64,000 bases of DNA. It comes from Ceratodon purpureus (Eukaryota; Streptophyta; Bryopsida; Pseudoditrichales; Ditrichaceae). The DNA is taken from NCBI GenBank assembly GCA_014871385.1, contig CM026422.1:16045917-16109916 (forward strand), in the 5' to 3' direction. The notes under the pieces are model-generated. The model was not told where the DNA came from. It saw nothing but the letters and a program-made list of their open reading frames with translations, and searched no databases. Shown piece by piece: positions 22,603-35,818 of this stretch. Every line of letters begins with the position of its first letter. Position 1 is the first letter of the stretch. A program made the translations under genes and the position numbers.

Positions 22603-24810
22603 TTACTACCTTACTAGAGAGCTTGGAAGTTGGAAGGTGCCTCTGCATGATCTGCATGATCTGACTCAAGTGTACCATAGTTTGCTACATGAATGATGCT
22701 TTGAATTTCCTACAATGATTGCTGAAGGAGAGTCGATGTATTCGATGCATTTACAGTAAACCTAGATTCCCCTGTCAGCAGGAATGGGGATATGTTTGGG
22801 TCAACAGTCTATTGATCATCAAAATATTGCCTACTCGAATCTGGGGCCTTGTTAGACAAATTGTGAAAGCTATGAGAAGAAAACAAGCACCAACAATTTT
22901 CAAGTAAATTACTAGATGATTGAGCTCCATATGTATTAAGCTTTAAATGAACAAATTATGGGATTTGCCAGTTGTGTGAAACTCCCTAACTTAACCCCTA
23001 AAGTTTCTTGACTATGTTTCACCAAAAAATGCTTCAACACTGTCATTTCTAATACAAAAAGCATGAATGATTACAAAATCATTATTTTCTAATTCAAACC
23101 ATAAGATTTTCAACTAGATTATTGTAGTAGATAGCTCAAAAAATTTCATCATAATCGACTGTAGAGATTAGAAGATATTATCAATTGAAATTTGAAAATA
23201 AACTTTTTTGACAAGATTATTGACTAGGTTGACACACTTTAACTTTTTTTTCTTGGGTTTTTTGCATTATGGATTATTGGAGTTTTGGTGTATATGAAAG
23301 AAGACTAAGTTAGCTATTTTTTTTTTTTTTAAAATTACACACAAAAGTCAAGTGTAGCATGTTGAAAACAATATTTTTATTAAGTTGAATACACTAGAAT
23401 GCTAAATCTTTTTTTTTTTCCTAGAAACTCCATTATTTAATATAGTCCCAATCCAAACGGTCAAAGTAAAGATTGGTGTCCATTTTTTAAGTGAAAAAAA
23501 GAAAAAACTTAAAGTAATATTTTTTCTAACTTTTATGAAGGAAAGAAGAATTTCTTTTAGTACACTGCTCAAAACGGTGAGAAAACTTTGATATTTTGTC
23601 GAGTGAACATTATGTACTCAAAGAAGTTTTTTTTTGGAAATCTCAAAAATGACATCATGAAGTATTTATAAAATATTCTCAGAGGTAATAGATGTATTTA
23701 GCATGGCTGCCAAAATTGTCCACCGAGTAGCTATTTCTACTTCGGGTACTATAACTATTTTTATAAATATTCAATTGAAAAAATAAATTAGATTCCCTCA
23801 AAGTTCTTGATATGGCCTACATTTATAAAAAAGTTCAAAAACAAATATCTAAAATTGAGATTACATGTACCTATCCAAAATTTTAAAAAGCCCACTCTAT
23901 GACAATTGTCCTTTAGGGATTAACCCTTAAAGCTTAGTATCCAAAAAGCATCAAAATGTAGTTAATCCTTAAATGACAACCTCAACCCCTCGGGCTTGGT
24001 TTTATTTTTGGAGAATCTTGCTTATAATTTACACTCCATTGTACTAAATGGGGTTTTTAGAATGCCAAACCGAGTACCTTAAAAAAATCTATACTTCTTG
24101 AGAAAAGCACCAAAACAAATTAAAAACAGATTCATTCTTAAAATGGAGTTTAAAGGAGATTTTGGGTGTGGTATCACACAAGGAATTGTTGTTTAAGGGT
24201 TAAGGGTTAATGCTAGGTTTAACAAGTTATCTTAAATTCCTGAAAACCAAGAAGAAGGCTTTTGATTTCTCTGGTTTTTCTTGTCAACTTTACATGTATC
24301 AGTGAACCTCTCCTGTAGCAAATCTGGGTATTATTTCACAGAACACAGAGTGGCCCCAATTATCAGTTTGTTGCATGGTCCACTGCTGACAACAGTTTTG
24401 AGAAATTGAGGATTGAATCCTCTCAGTTGTGGTAGAGACACCAAAGTATGACCTGAGGGAAACTTCAGGAAGTTTAGTGGATGGACAAGTGACACGTTTT
24501 CAACCTCTTTTAGCCAAGTTTCAATTGGTGTAAGTATATTCCAGGTACCGTTCTGTTTTGTTTGCTATTGACTCACTTCGAACATAATGTTTGAGTGAAA
24601 AGTTAGCACAGACAGCGCCCCACAGGCCCTATGAGCTCTTTTCTTTCTCTCCAAGCTTCTCAGCATAACAGCAATCTGCTACCTTTTGAAGCAATTATTT
24701 GTGCTTTGTCATATAAAAATATATGGCATGGAAAGCTACCAAGTGTAGAAGTTGACACTTGTGATGACCAGAAGGGATGATGCTTCTACAAGTCAAATGG
24801 CTAAATTCCG

Positions 24811-24891
24811 AGTATGTATGGCTGACCAAGTCGTCTTTGTACGTATGGCTGACTACGAGCTATTAGTATGTATGGCTGACCAAGAACTCTT
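24811..24891. repeat. Three tandem 27-bp units
   Basis: Units starting at 24811, 24838 and 24865 share GTATGTATGGCTGACCAAG with small differences. No function is apparent. Confidence 0.8.
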
Positions 24892-25226
24892 TTCCTCTTT
24901 TCCGACAGATCATTGACTCAATTCTTGAGAAGCCACGTTTTCTACCACATTGAAGCACGAAGTAGGTCGATGAGGTCAACTACAGATAACCAGCAGATCT
25001 GTACGTCTTCTTCATCATGAAGTCATGGACCAGCTCTCAAATTTATCTGCTGAGCATTTGGCAGCACCCTCATGACTGTACATTGTAAACAGGATATGGA
25101 TTTATGATAGCTTGTATGACATGCAGACTCTGCAGAGCACTTGCAGTGGATCAAGTAAAGTTATGAGTAAAGATGATTCAAGCTTTGATATGTTGTAATA
25201 GTAGGAGTATCAGAAGGCTGAATAAT

Positions 25227-25470
25227 CTTTGCACATGAGCTATTGCTTCATCAAAGTTTTCAGACAGACACTAACCCAGGGTGAAGTGCACTACATTACT
25301 TTGTTCCAGCTTTTCGTCTGCGATATTGCTTCATCAGAATTTACAGACACAGAACTCAGGGTGAAGTGCACTACATTACATTCTTCACCTTTGCACATGG
25401 GCTATTGCTTCATCAGATTTTACAAACACACACAATCCCAGGGTGAAGTGCACTACATTACATTCTTCAA
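25227..25470. repeat. Three tandem ~80-bp units
   Basis: TATTGCTTCATCA recurs at 25241, 25324 and 25403 (spacing 83 and 79), each followed by GGGTGAAGTGCACTACATTA. Each copy has diverged slightly. The unit is not coding. Confidence 0.85.
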
Positions 25471-26832
25471 CAGTTTGGAGGCTTCCTCTCGTTCCCCATG
25501 ATGTGGGAATGAAATTTAAAAGTAAAGAGTGTTTGGGTTCAAAATGTGAGAACAGACTTGGTAAAACATTGAATGTCAATACACAATTCCTGAGATCAAC
25601 AACTGATCATTTAGGGAATATGTTGATTTTGATGACATAGTCTCTACGAGAGACAATTAAGTTGGTGGATATAAGTCATCCAACCTTAGTTTCTGGATAA
25701 CTCGATCAACTAATACATGAAATCCAGAATTCTGAGCTTTCTGATAACCAGCTGGAGAATGCGTAGAATTGTGATCAGAGATAAATCATAACTGTGGATT
25801 ATGTGATTGACCATGCAGGAGCAAGACCATGTGAGCTTCCCTCTCATAAGATGTTTATATGTAAATGGATAAGATGTTTCTCAAAGCTTGACATGGTTGG
25901 ATTAAAACTCACAATGACTTGGGTACACTTTATTTATTTTCTATTTTGATGATTGAAAATGAACTTCATTGCAATCAACGTACACTTTATTTCGCAGTTA
26001 TTTAATATCTGCTTCTTGAAGGCCCTGGAAAAGGTTTATCTAATGCTCTGCTGCCAAGAGAACATGCCCTAACTTATATCCAAGCTGAGATTCTGCAAGC
26101 ACACCTACAGTCAAACAGTTACTAGGCATTATCTACAAGCCTGATGAAGATTTCAACAACTGATCAGTAACTGAAAGGAGGAAAATGTAGGTTGTCCAGA
26201 CTGTAGTTCTAGTACTATTGAAAAAAAAAGGTGCTGTGAAAAATGCAGGTATGGGAATTGTAACAACCTATGTATTTTAAAATTTAAAATTTCTTTTAGT
26301 GACCAAATGCTTTAGAAGATCCAAAATTATTGAGACAAAGCATAAAGATTTCTTGTGGCATGACATAGAAATGGTACTTACACATCACAATTCAAGCTCC
26401 ATATGCTGAATTATCATTCACTTTCAGCATCTGTGAGAAACATAGCAATCACCTCTGAGTAAAAACACAGCTCACATACTATTTGTTTACATTACAAAGA
26501 ATATGAACTTTCAAACAAACCAAACTAATAATTTGGTAGGAATTCTGTGGTGATTTGATTTCCCAATCTAACTTGACTGTGTATTATAGAAGCTATAAAC
26601 ATCCTGCAACTTTCATTTAAATATTGTGGCTTGTACTGATAATGCAACCTCAGCCTCAATTTCCACTGAAGGCTTCAATGCAGCATCAATTTATTTGTAC
26701 TAATCTCTGAAACTCACAGCAGGAGTTTCCTTTGGCTTGTTTGTTTAGATTTAATACAATTTGTTTGGCCAATGTGTATTTACATTCTCATCCATTGAGA
26801 TGCACGAAAATAATCACTTGTCTCATTGAGAT

Positions 26833-29800
26833 TTAATATGATACCTCTTTTGTTTGATGAAATCGAGCTCTTACACTTGCAATAAAATCTTGAGTACTTG
26901 CCTTCAATATGCCTGCATACATTGGCATATTTGGTATGGTTTGCATATCCTGCTATAAATATTGATATAAAGAATTAGTTTTTCAAAGCAATACCATGGT
27001 ATCTATGCCTTTTGATTTTTGATTTTGATCAATTGGTGGAGTAGTTTTTTTTGTTGGAAAAATTGAACTTTACTTCAATTTGATTTAATTTCTTCAACTT
27101 CACTCTTTGATATGGACTCATTTTATTTGGCATGTTGTGATTGATAGGATGGAAGTATAATGTACTATATGAATGTATGAATAAAATATAATGGAATGTA
27201 ATGCTTTTGTATACTAATAAAGTAAATATAACATAGTATACCAAGAAAATAAAAAGATATTTATGTGTGATAAATTTTATTAGATAATTGAAGTAATGAA
27301 TCTAATACCAGGACCATTCACTTATAAAGTCTTTTATGGAATTACGAATGAACTCAAGACCTAATAATACTCTTTTTTATTTTTATTTTTTATTAGTATA
27401 TATCCAACCTAGATTTCCACAATGGCATTGCAAATGAACATTGTGATATATTGTGTAAAAGCCAACAATGATTTTGATATTTGGTTCCGTACTTTAGATA
27501 TTGTGGAAATTTATAAATTGAAAATATAATGAGTATGAAATTAAACCTGTTGTTGATAGTGGTACGGATAATAAACTTGAGGATCCCTTGACTGCAGACC
27601 TGTAAAGTTCCTCCCTGAATTATATGCACAACATAATACAATATATTTCAATAAGAGTGGCTACATACTCAAATTTGATGTGGGTGCTTACTATGGTTAT
27701 GGATTTGCTTCACTTATAAACAATGTACTTTATGGATTTGCTTCACTTCCATGTTTGCCTCTTCTTTTTAGGCTAATTTAACCTTAGGTATACGTCTATT
27801 TAAGCATATTTCAAACAAGAACAAAGTTTAGAAGATTAGTGGCTTACATGATCCATTATCAACCGTATTGTTGAAGGTATTAGTTATATCACGTATTGGA
27901 TGGCCATCCTCGTTGTAAGTTACATTGGTCTGGAAAGCAAAGAGAAGCCATTTCAAAATTGAGAACTATGGTGCTTGTAACATCTCAATGATGCACATGA
28001 TATCTAGTGAGCAAAACTTCCTACAAAGTTGAACCTAAGTTTCAGCTAATACAAAACATTCTAATTTGGCTTAAGACACAAAACTTGAATGGAGCCAATA
28101 AGATACCTGAAAAGACATAGGGCTAATTTGTGATGTTCTCTCCAAATGATCAATTCGATTCTCCAGTACATTCAACTTATCCTACACCATAGATATTATG
28201 TAGTAGTATCTGTTGGTTTAATTGTGATCAACTCGCATCATGTACTTTTCAATATTTTTTTATTTTCAGAAGGAGCCTAATGCATGGATCATGTAATCTT
28301 CTACATATGTGAGCATCAGAAAGTGCCAAAATAAACATGCAATCCATATCACTACCTCATCTTCAATTAAGACACAATTATGTTTAGGACTATATCAACT
28401 TCGAAAGGTATTACATATGGCTTTAATCATGTAGACTAACATTTCTTAGTCATGTTGCCGTGAGGGATGAATGGTACTTAGGGAAGGGAAGATCAAACCT
28501 CATGACGTACCTGTAATGATTCTCTTGTGCAAGTCACACCTTCGTCTAAATATTTGAACTTCGTCTCTAGTTTATCGTCCAAGGAGTTGAAGGAATGTGC
28601 AATCTTGCTGTCTAATGAGCAGAAGCATGAGTCTATTTTGCCAGCAAGATCTATCTGCATACAAAATCCTCCAATAGTAATAAGTGGATGGCAAGTCTGT
28701 TACTATGCAACTAAGCATTTAAAATTTTAATAGAGTGGCTCAAAATACAAGACTTTAACCACATTTGCACAAAGGGAAATTCTTTATCCCGGTTAATTAG
28801 TTAATGGTGCATATCACAATCCCCACATCCTCAAAACGTACAAAGAATGAGGTGGGCGAAAGAATATACGATTTTTTGTAACATTATGTAAACTTATAAC
28901 ATGAACTTAAGCTTGTTTGAGGGCTGCACTCACAATTTTCTGCCAGACTGCTTGAGGGGGATCGTCTATCGTCGTATGCGCAGGGGCATCGGACCGGCCA
29001 GCAACTTCGGGGGCAGTCAATCGATTCTCATTAAGGTGGTCATTTAGACACCCCTGCATCACAAATTCTATCAGAATTAAAGTCCAAACCTCATCTTGAT
29101 CCTGATCGAATATGAAGACACAAAGAAGGCTTAAGAGAAAAAGTATCCACATGAGCTTGTAGATTAGTGATTCTTTTGAAACAAAATGTTACATGCCATC
29201 CTACAAGTCAAAGGTGAGTCAAAGTTTGAAGATTTAAACTAACACCTATGATCATGAATTTTTTTTTTGGTTTTAAACAATAGATGTCTCCAACCTCTTT
29301 TGACGGACAAGTGGTCATTTGTGCGCTGGGAACAGGGTGTGTATGTGGCGTGTGAAGCTGGCCCTCAGCATTGTTGCTAGTTAGTACTGGTTCGTCAAAC
29401 GACTCAAAATTGTGGTCAAGATTCTGCACAGAAATTAATAATGTGAAAGTGGTCGGAAATTCGTATATATCAGAATATGCATTCCTATAGGAAATACAGT
29501 AAATACAGTTGTTCAAGATTAATAACCTCCGTGAGTAATGCGTACAGTAAATCTGTGTCGTCGCAGAGACATACCAGATACTGTCATACCATATATGCGA
29601 ATAACCTCATACCTTCCATAAACGATACCTCTGACCTTTGAAATTCTGCTCAAAGGTTGTGTGATCGATACGCTGCCGCTTGAATAATAAAAACCTCTAC
29701 GTAGTACATTCTCTTTGAATATTTACATTAAAAACGTTTTTTTTTTTTTTTTTTTTTGGAAGCAAATGAACGAAATTCATTGCAAGGGAAAGGATACATC

Positions 29801-32800
29801 AAGCCCTCATCGGACCATTAAAAACGTTTAGCCAGATGCATGAGACTTACAGGTGTAGTTAGTGCTGGCTTTAAATGACCATCCTTTACAAATGCCGCCT
29901 TCGTAATATCTCTTCGAAGTGCGGCGGAGCCTTCTCGGGATGCCCACTTTGTAGGACACTCTGGTGTGCAATCATCCTGCGTTTCAAACACAAACGAAAT
30001 TCCGATGAGCTCATACATTGTTGAATGTAGTGGCTACTAACTGTTGAAGGGAACAAGAACCTGGTAGCACAGCAAGAAGAGATTGATTCACCTGATAATA
30101 ATCGTGCATTTTAATGACTGGTGACTTACACCAGAATTTTTTCTTTGCTTGAGGCGGTCAAAGCCGGGGCAACTTGATCTGGGGGAAGTCGCCTCGGGAT
30201 CATAGTTCCTTTCTCCAAGAACTGGTTCAGGAAACGACAAGCCATATCCGTGCTCCTTCTGTCAACATACCAAGCTTACGTGGTCAGATTCACTCATACC
30301 AAATTTCTTGACCGCCAATGAATAAACTCATGATTCTTCAATTAGCCAAAAGTTAGTCAAGAACACTTGTCTCTGAAAATCCATTATTCTGATATTAAAG
30401 TGCTAAAAACATACATAAATCATCTGAGCACCCATCACTGCATGAGTCCTTCTGGGAGAGGATTTTGATGGCAACATTGAGGGATGCATTCGACACTTTT
30501 CGTCAATTTCGCGATCGGTAGACCGCGTCAATACTCTAAGCCCATGATTCTTCGCCCTCTCCAAACTTTGAGCACGGATAGATTCTTCCCCATCAGCAAC
30601 CTATAATTGACATTACAGTGGTTAGAGATTTCCGTACAACGTTATACGCATCGAGCATAAGTATTGAATGCCAGTAAGTACATGCCTCAAAGGAAGGACC
30701 ATTTCTTTGTAGCAAACAGTTGGCGTTCAAGGAGCCATGTTTACTAGAAGGATAACAAGTCTTGACAATTATGACAAAACTTGATTCTACCTCGAGCCGA
30801 GTGTTTTGGCAGAACGATTGCAAATGAAAGAAATTCGGAAGAGTTGCAAAATCCATACAGAGCTCAGATTTCCTGAACGACAAGCTTGAGAGCACTAAAT
30901 AAGAGGATACTCACAGCACTCAAGCGTGTCCTGCATTCTTCAGGTACGGCCCAAGAATTTTCCTGGCAAGCGCTGCGACGACAAATTTCAGGACATTTAG
31001 CATCCGGAAGCAAGTCGAGCTGCAGCGTGCACGCGAGAAAAGACCTTTGGTCAGAGTCACAACTCATATTAATTGAGACTCGTGGATAACAGCACGGCTT
31101 TCTACAGCAAGAAATACTTAGAAAGCAATCACGCAATATAGAATATGAGAAAAGTAGAGTAACGTTCATAAGCGTTTGTAGATCATGACAGTGAATTGAT
31201 AAATTATACACATTTAAAGACTAGACACAAACATATGGTTCAGAATCAACTCTTGAACGAAGCGTGAAGTGCAATGAAGCACTTTGATCGCATCTTCTTA
31301 CCTCGCATCTTCGATCGAACTTTGAGGACAAGTGCTTGTTGCGAAAGAGAGGTGTCCGTTGCGTACGAAGTACTGTTCCAAATGCTTTTGGCTGACATAC
31401 TTGGTTTTTCTGCTAATTCAATGTCCACTATTAGGCTGACAGGTAAGCAATATACTCATGTTAACAGCAAGGGACAGTAACACTGTATATAATGGTATTC
31501 TGAGGCATGATGTTTTGAAAGCTAAAATATATCACAAGTCGGGTTCTGCATGGAAACGGCTGATACGTTCGGTTGGAGGTACTAAAATTTCGGTGCATCC
31601 TCTGGCACCCGATGAAGATCTACATAAGGGAAGAGCTTCTTTCAAGACAAGTTGACTTGAAACATAATATCTCAAGGAAATTGTGATATCGGTCGATACA
31701 CTAAAGAGTAAAAAGAACTGCTAAAGGTGAACATAACTTCATTCTTTCTGCATCTGTGCCACCAAGACCTTTGTTTGTCTTTAGCAGAATAAAAGAGTTG
31801 CTCACCTTCTCAGAATTGCGTACAACCCTCAGCAAATCGTTATGCTTTCTCTTGCACATCTGGTCAGAAAGGGCCACAGACAATCAGAAAAGCGATCAGG
31901 CTGGTATTATGAACACGCTCCATTCCGCTGCTTCTTTTCGTCTCTAATAATCGAAACTATTATCTTGAAACAGACGATGAATTTCTAAAAGAAACTATCG
32001 GTGCTTCAATCAGAGGTTAAACACAAAAGTACTAAGGTACCTAACGATCCAAATGGACATTCGTCTCTTATTTTCCAGTCCGAAGCTACAGGGATCCACC
32101 AATTTTCACCAATGTGATACGGGATTAGATACGTTCTGCGAATCTCAAATTTTAGATACTTTTATCCAACTCTCTTCTCTTCTGATGTGAAATTTTAGCT
32201 GAATTACATGTCCATTAGCTAATCCCGTATCACATTGGTGAAAATTTTAGCTGTAGGCGTCATCTATTTGGAAGCTATGTTCAATCATCATGGCAATGAG
32301 TCTGAGCGGATAATAGTATTTAAGAGATTGGGAGAAGGAATCCTTGAGTCTGTAATTAAGGTTGTTGGTATTTACCTGAATCAAATCATGTACAAAGAGA
32401 AATTTCTTCTCTGCAAACCCTCTCGCGAAAACCTGCGAAATGCAATACCATATTCTTCCTTCAGCTTTTGAATTGAGGAAAACAGATGAAGAGCGTTTTA
32501 TTTGTAGCCTCTCGACAAAGAAACTAAAAGCGCTCAACAGTTTACACTTTACAGTGTAACAAGTTATCAACAGAATCGCAAAGATTCGTGAGAGCACCTG
32601 AGCCACCGTTAAAGGACAACGGTAATCAAATTCCTTCCGGAGTAACTTGATCACGCACTCCACAAACCGCTGGCAGGGTCAACAAGGAGAATCTTAGTTT
32701 CTGTGATGATACAGGCTCTCCAGATACATATTTTTCATTCTGAACCACGCTACAATCGAGTTTCTGATTGCGGACTACATTAACCATCAGGAATACTGAA

Positions 32801-33459
32801 TGATAAAGCTTAGCTTTCATTTCTCACGTGTCATTTTTAGTAGAAATAACGACAATCCTGTAGGTAAAATAGCACCTGATATTTCCTAGCCCTAAGTTAC
32901 TGACAATCCACTGATGAGAAAAAATTAATCATACTACAACAAGCTAAATTCAGGATACCAGAAACGACAGAACTCTATGCTCACCAGATCGCTTTTCGCG
33001 TACAGGACATAGCCATTGACATTGAGGTAACGGGCAATATGGCGCGAGTAGCCAAGCAATGCATAATGAACTAACGGCAGAATGGCGGCCGGAAGGCCAT
33101 CCCTGCACCTGTTGCAATAATCGAAAATCATTAACCAGCGTTCGTGATTAAAAACTACTGACGCATTTCACCAAAAGCATAAAATAATCTTGTCCCGCGA
33201 AAACACAAGAGGCCAGTCATGAAACGCGCGACATTCTATCGGCAACAAATACATAACCAAAGAAAACCAAACATAATCAAAACCTGATTCACAGGCCAAC
33301 ATGAAACAGACCATTCTCTTCCCTAATTCGCATCATCGCCGAAAATTCAGACACATGTAGTAGAGCTCACCCTTGCAAATCAAGCGTATGCGGATACGAG
33401 ATCGAGCGCAGCTGCACCTTCAACCGCTCGAAATTCCCTCTCACGTCACCCGTCGCCAT
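26833..33459 (-). CDS. CEP44: CEP44-domain centrosomal protein homologue
   Basis: The first five exons (33371-33459, 32985-33108, 32598-32669, 32376-32432, 31806-31859) join in phase into a ~130-residue CEP44 domain. It begins MATGDVRGNFERLKVQLRSI, then GLPAAILPLVHYALLGYSRH, LYAKSDLRFVECVIKLLRKE, LTVAQ, RGFAEKKFLFVHDLIQ and CKRKHNDL. This follows human CEP44, a centriole/spindle-pole protein for centriole cohesion and centrosome formation, almost block by block. A second run is consistent in phase: 30415-30600, 30130-30258, 29851-29976, 29295-29423, 28934-29053, 28511-28654 (predicted coiled coil), 28107-28181, 27848-27929, 27547-27614 and a terminal exon 26833-26949. An exon at about 30915-31019 (LDLLPDAKCPEICRRSACQE) lies between, but 30.6-31.8 kb is not fully resolved. 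The placed exons total about 558 residues. The C-terminal half has no recognised domain. Probable role: basal body or locomotory apparatus of sperm (inference). Confidence 0.82.
32086..32256. mobile_element. ~170-bp foldback element in a CEP44 intron
   Basis: The 28 bases at 32101-32128 (AATTTTCACCAATGTGATAC, then GGGATTAG) and 32219-32246 are perfect reverse complements, with CTACAG/CTGTAG pairing outside them. The element lies in the intron between CEP44 exons 4 and 5. It looks like a small MITE. No target duplication was clear. Confidence 0.75.
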
Positions 33460-34516
33460 CTCCTCCTCCCTCCGACTGCGCCACCGGAGACAAAACACTC
33501 GCAGCCGCATCGATCGAATTCCACAGCTAGTGCCTCACTAACCTCCGCCAATGGTCGTCGAATCCCCACCAGGATCCCGCACCGAAGACTCGGCAGCAGC
33601 CTCCCTACGCCATACTCTGAACTCCCCGTCCCCTCCCGCTCCTCCTGCCGCTCCTCCACGGCGATGGCGCCTTGGCAACGACTCGCTGCAAGAAACCATG
33701 CGACTCTGCGACGCAATGCCTCCACGGCAGTTTTGTGTGTGTACTTCTCGATTGATACCTATGTGATGATCAGGTGGTATTACTCTGATACCACTGTGAT
33801 ACTGAGGCGTTGGACCCTGTGCAATAGACACGACTGCGACGCTGTGAAACCAGGCGCGCCTTCCCACGGGAAGGTAAGTTAGTTTGGTGGGTATGGCTTG
33901 TGGCACTCCCCAAAACCGTCACCATTCCCAACACCACCAATATCCCTCACTGGGCAACAGTTTAGAAAGAAGGATCTATAATTTACATTGATAGTAGTGG
34001 TTTTGTTTACAGTGTCGGTTTTGTATATGCTTTTGTTCTTGAAAGGCCTGACGACTCACCACCAGCACTGAATATGTGAATTGTGCACATATGGTTGAAA
34101 ACAAGTTATCCACATACATCATGCACACAACCACCATTACAGATTGAGAATTTACAAGTACGAGAACTTCAGGTCTCCTATTCAAGATTCAAAACCAACC
34201 TCAATGGCAACTGAAGTCTCTGAAAGTACTTAAATAGAGTTGTCCAGAGAACGAGAACAGTAGGAATGTTTTTACAGAAAATCTACTACATGTCCGCTCA
34301 AACATCGAACTGCAAAGCCTGCCTCAATGGCACCTGAAGTCTCTGACTACAACATATCCGCAAAACCTGCCTCAATGGCACCTGAAGTCTCTGACTACAA
34401 CATGACCGCTACAACATCAGAAGTACAACTTTCAAGTTCACAAAATCCTTGTCAAAAATAGCACAGGAGAATGAGTCACTTGGGGTTTCCTGAAGTGCCA
34501 AATGATGCGTAGTTAA
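33460..34516. other. CEP44 5' region and F-box 3' flank
   Basis: 33460-33900 is relatively GC-rich and probably contains the CEP44 5' UTR and promoter. The long plus-strand open frame there (33373-33882) is antisense to CEP44 exon 1 and low in information. A short repeat block follows at about 34195-34410. Confidence 0.5.
34195..34410. repeat. Direct repeat, 48-bp period, plus a diverged third copy
   Basis: CCTGCCTCAATGGCACCTGA followed by AGTCTCTGACTACAACAT occurs from 34318 and again from 34366. A more diverged copy lies at about 34195-34231. The block is downstream of the F-box gene. Confidence 0.85.
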
Positions 34517-35818
34517 TTACCATGGTGTAGAGTTGGGCAGAATGAGGTTCATGGACGTTCCTCGCCATAACGACTCACATACTCTGGGATTTCCATCCGA
34601 TATGATTTCCGACATAGAGATGTGATCCGAAGAAACTGGAGGCCCTGGTACCCACTTTCTCTTGCGCAAGTCGAATGCCATGGACTTCCGAGAATCCGCT
34701 GAAATAAACAAGAGGGAGTTCCCAAGGCCAAACATAAGCAAATCATAGGTCTCGTCTTCCTCAGTTGCAAGATCAAAAAACTCCTTCACGTCCATGTTTG
34801 CCATTCTGAACAAGGATGTCATCTTATTGTCGGTGACCGTGATTTCGCTGACTTGGAAGCTGCAAAACCTCTAGATTCCAGAGATACTGCAATAGACAAC
34901 CTTATCCTGGATCCACGACGCGAAGAATAAGCGGTTGGCACAGACTATGAGCCGGGGACTGTCGATGCCTCCCGGAATCTCCACATCCACATTCTCCCAC
35001 GTATCATTCGCAAGGCTGTACCTCCAGACCGGCCGACGCTCTGCATCATTGAATCTAGAACCTACGAACATGTAGAGGAAACCTTGAAAGAAGACGGTGC
35101 TGATTTCATCGCTGATGACACGTTGAATGCAGGATGGGTTGGTCAAGCTTTTCCAATCATCGGTGGTGGAATCATAGAGGTGCACCCATGGGTCGTTGAG
35201 TACGATCAAGCGATCTTCTTGGCTATATTCAGGGTCTTCAAAAAACTCTGAAGCATCAAAACTGTGGTTTATCAGGAACACCTTGAAGCTTAGGGTTGAA
35301 TCATCGACTATCAAATGCAGGTATGGAAGACTTGTTGAGGCGCCATGAGTCGGTGCAATTGGCAACAGTTTCTCCGTCTTTGAAATGGGATTGTAGACGA
35401 CGACTTCATTGCCCTCCTTGTTGGTCCAAGTCTCGTTGTTCATTGCACGGTTTTGGCAAACTAAACCTCCACCCATGGCAAAAACTCCAAGGTACAACAC
35501 GTATTTGTCATGCCTGGGATTGTCCTCCACTCTGTACCACCGCTCTGTGGTGAAATCTAAAATCGCCCATCCTCCAATAGGCTCTGGTGATGGGTCGTCG
35601 ACCCGTATTACCTTTTGGAAGCGGAGCAGCATGATCGACGGGTCTTCCTTTCGAGCATTTTGTGCACACTGAACACCAAACTCTCGAGTGTGGATGAGCT
35701 CGTTCCATTTCTTGCACACCACGGAATATCGGCACAATTCCGGCACAGACAGGAACGACAAAACTCGGGTCACAAGCTTAAACGGGAGTCTACTCCACAA
35801 AACGGTATTCAACTCCAT
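34517..35818 (-). pseudogene. F-box/kelch-like protein, interrupted by an in-frame TAG
   Basis: F-box proteins recruit substrates to SCF (SKP1-cullin-F-box) ubiquitin ligases. The N-terminus (residues 8-45) reads LPFKLVTRVLSFLSVPELCR and VVCKKWNEL, a typical F-box. The rest resembles plant kelch/F-box-associated repeats (VVYNPISKTEKLLPIAP; VWRYSLANDTWENVD). The frame stops at TAG (34871-34873) after 315 residues. The same frame then stays open for 16 codons plus a 101-residue segment (to 34517), including FGLGNSLLFISADSRKSMAF and WVPGPPV, which looks like the missing last kelch-type repeats. No intron with proper splice sites removes the stop. The gene is otherwise intronless. Either a recent nonsense mutation, stop readthrough, or a genuinely shorter protein with remnant 3' sequence. 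Confidence 0.82.

Larger units (their letters stand above)
22603..26832. other. 4.2-kb AT-rich gene-free interval
   Basis: No convincing gene. It contains TTAACCCCTAAAG at 22991-23003, with related sequence near 23930 and 24190, plus two tandem-repeat blocks listed separately. The composition is strongly AT-rich with many homopolymer runs. Confidence 0.6.

Noticed and set aside
33373..33882. 169-codon plus-strand open frame
   Set aside because: Antisense to CEP44 exon 1 and its promoter; low-complexity composition and no motif.
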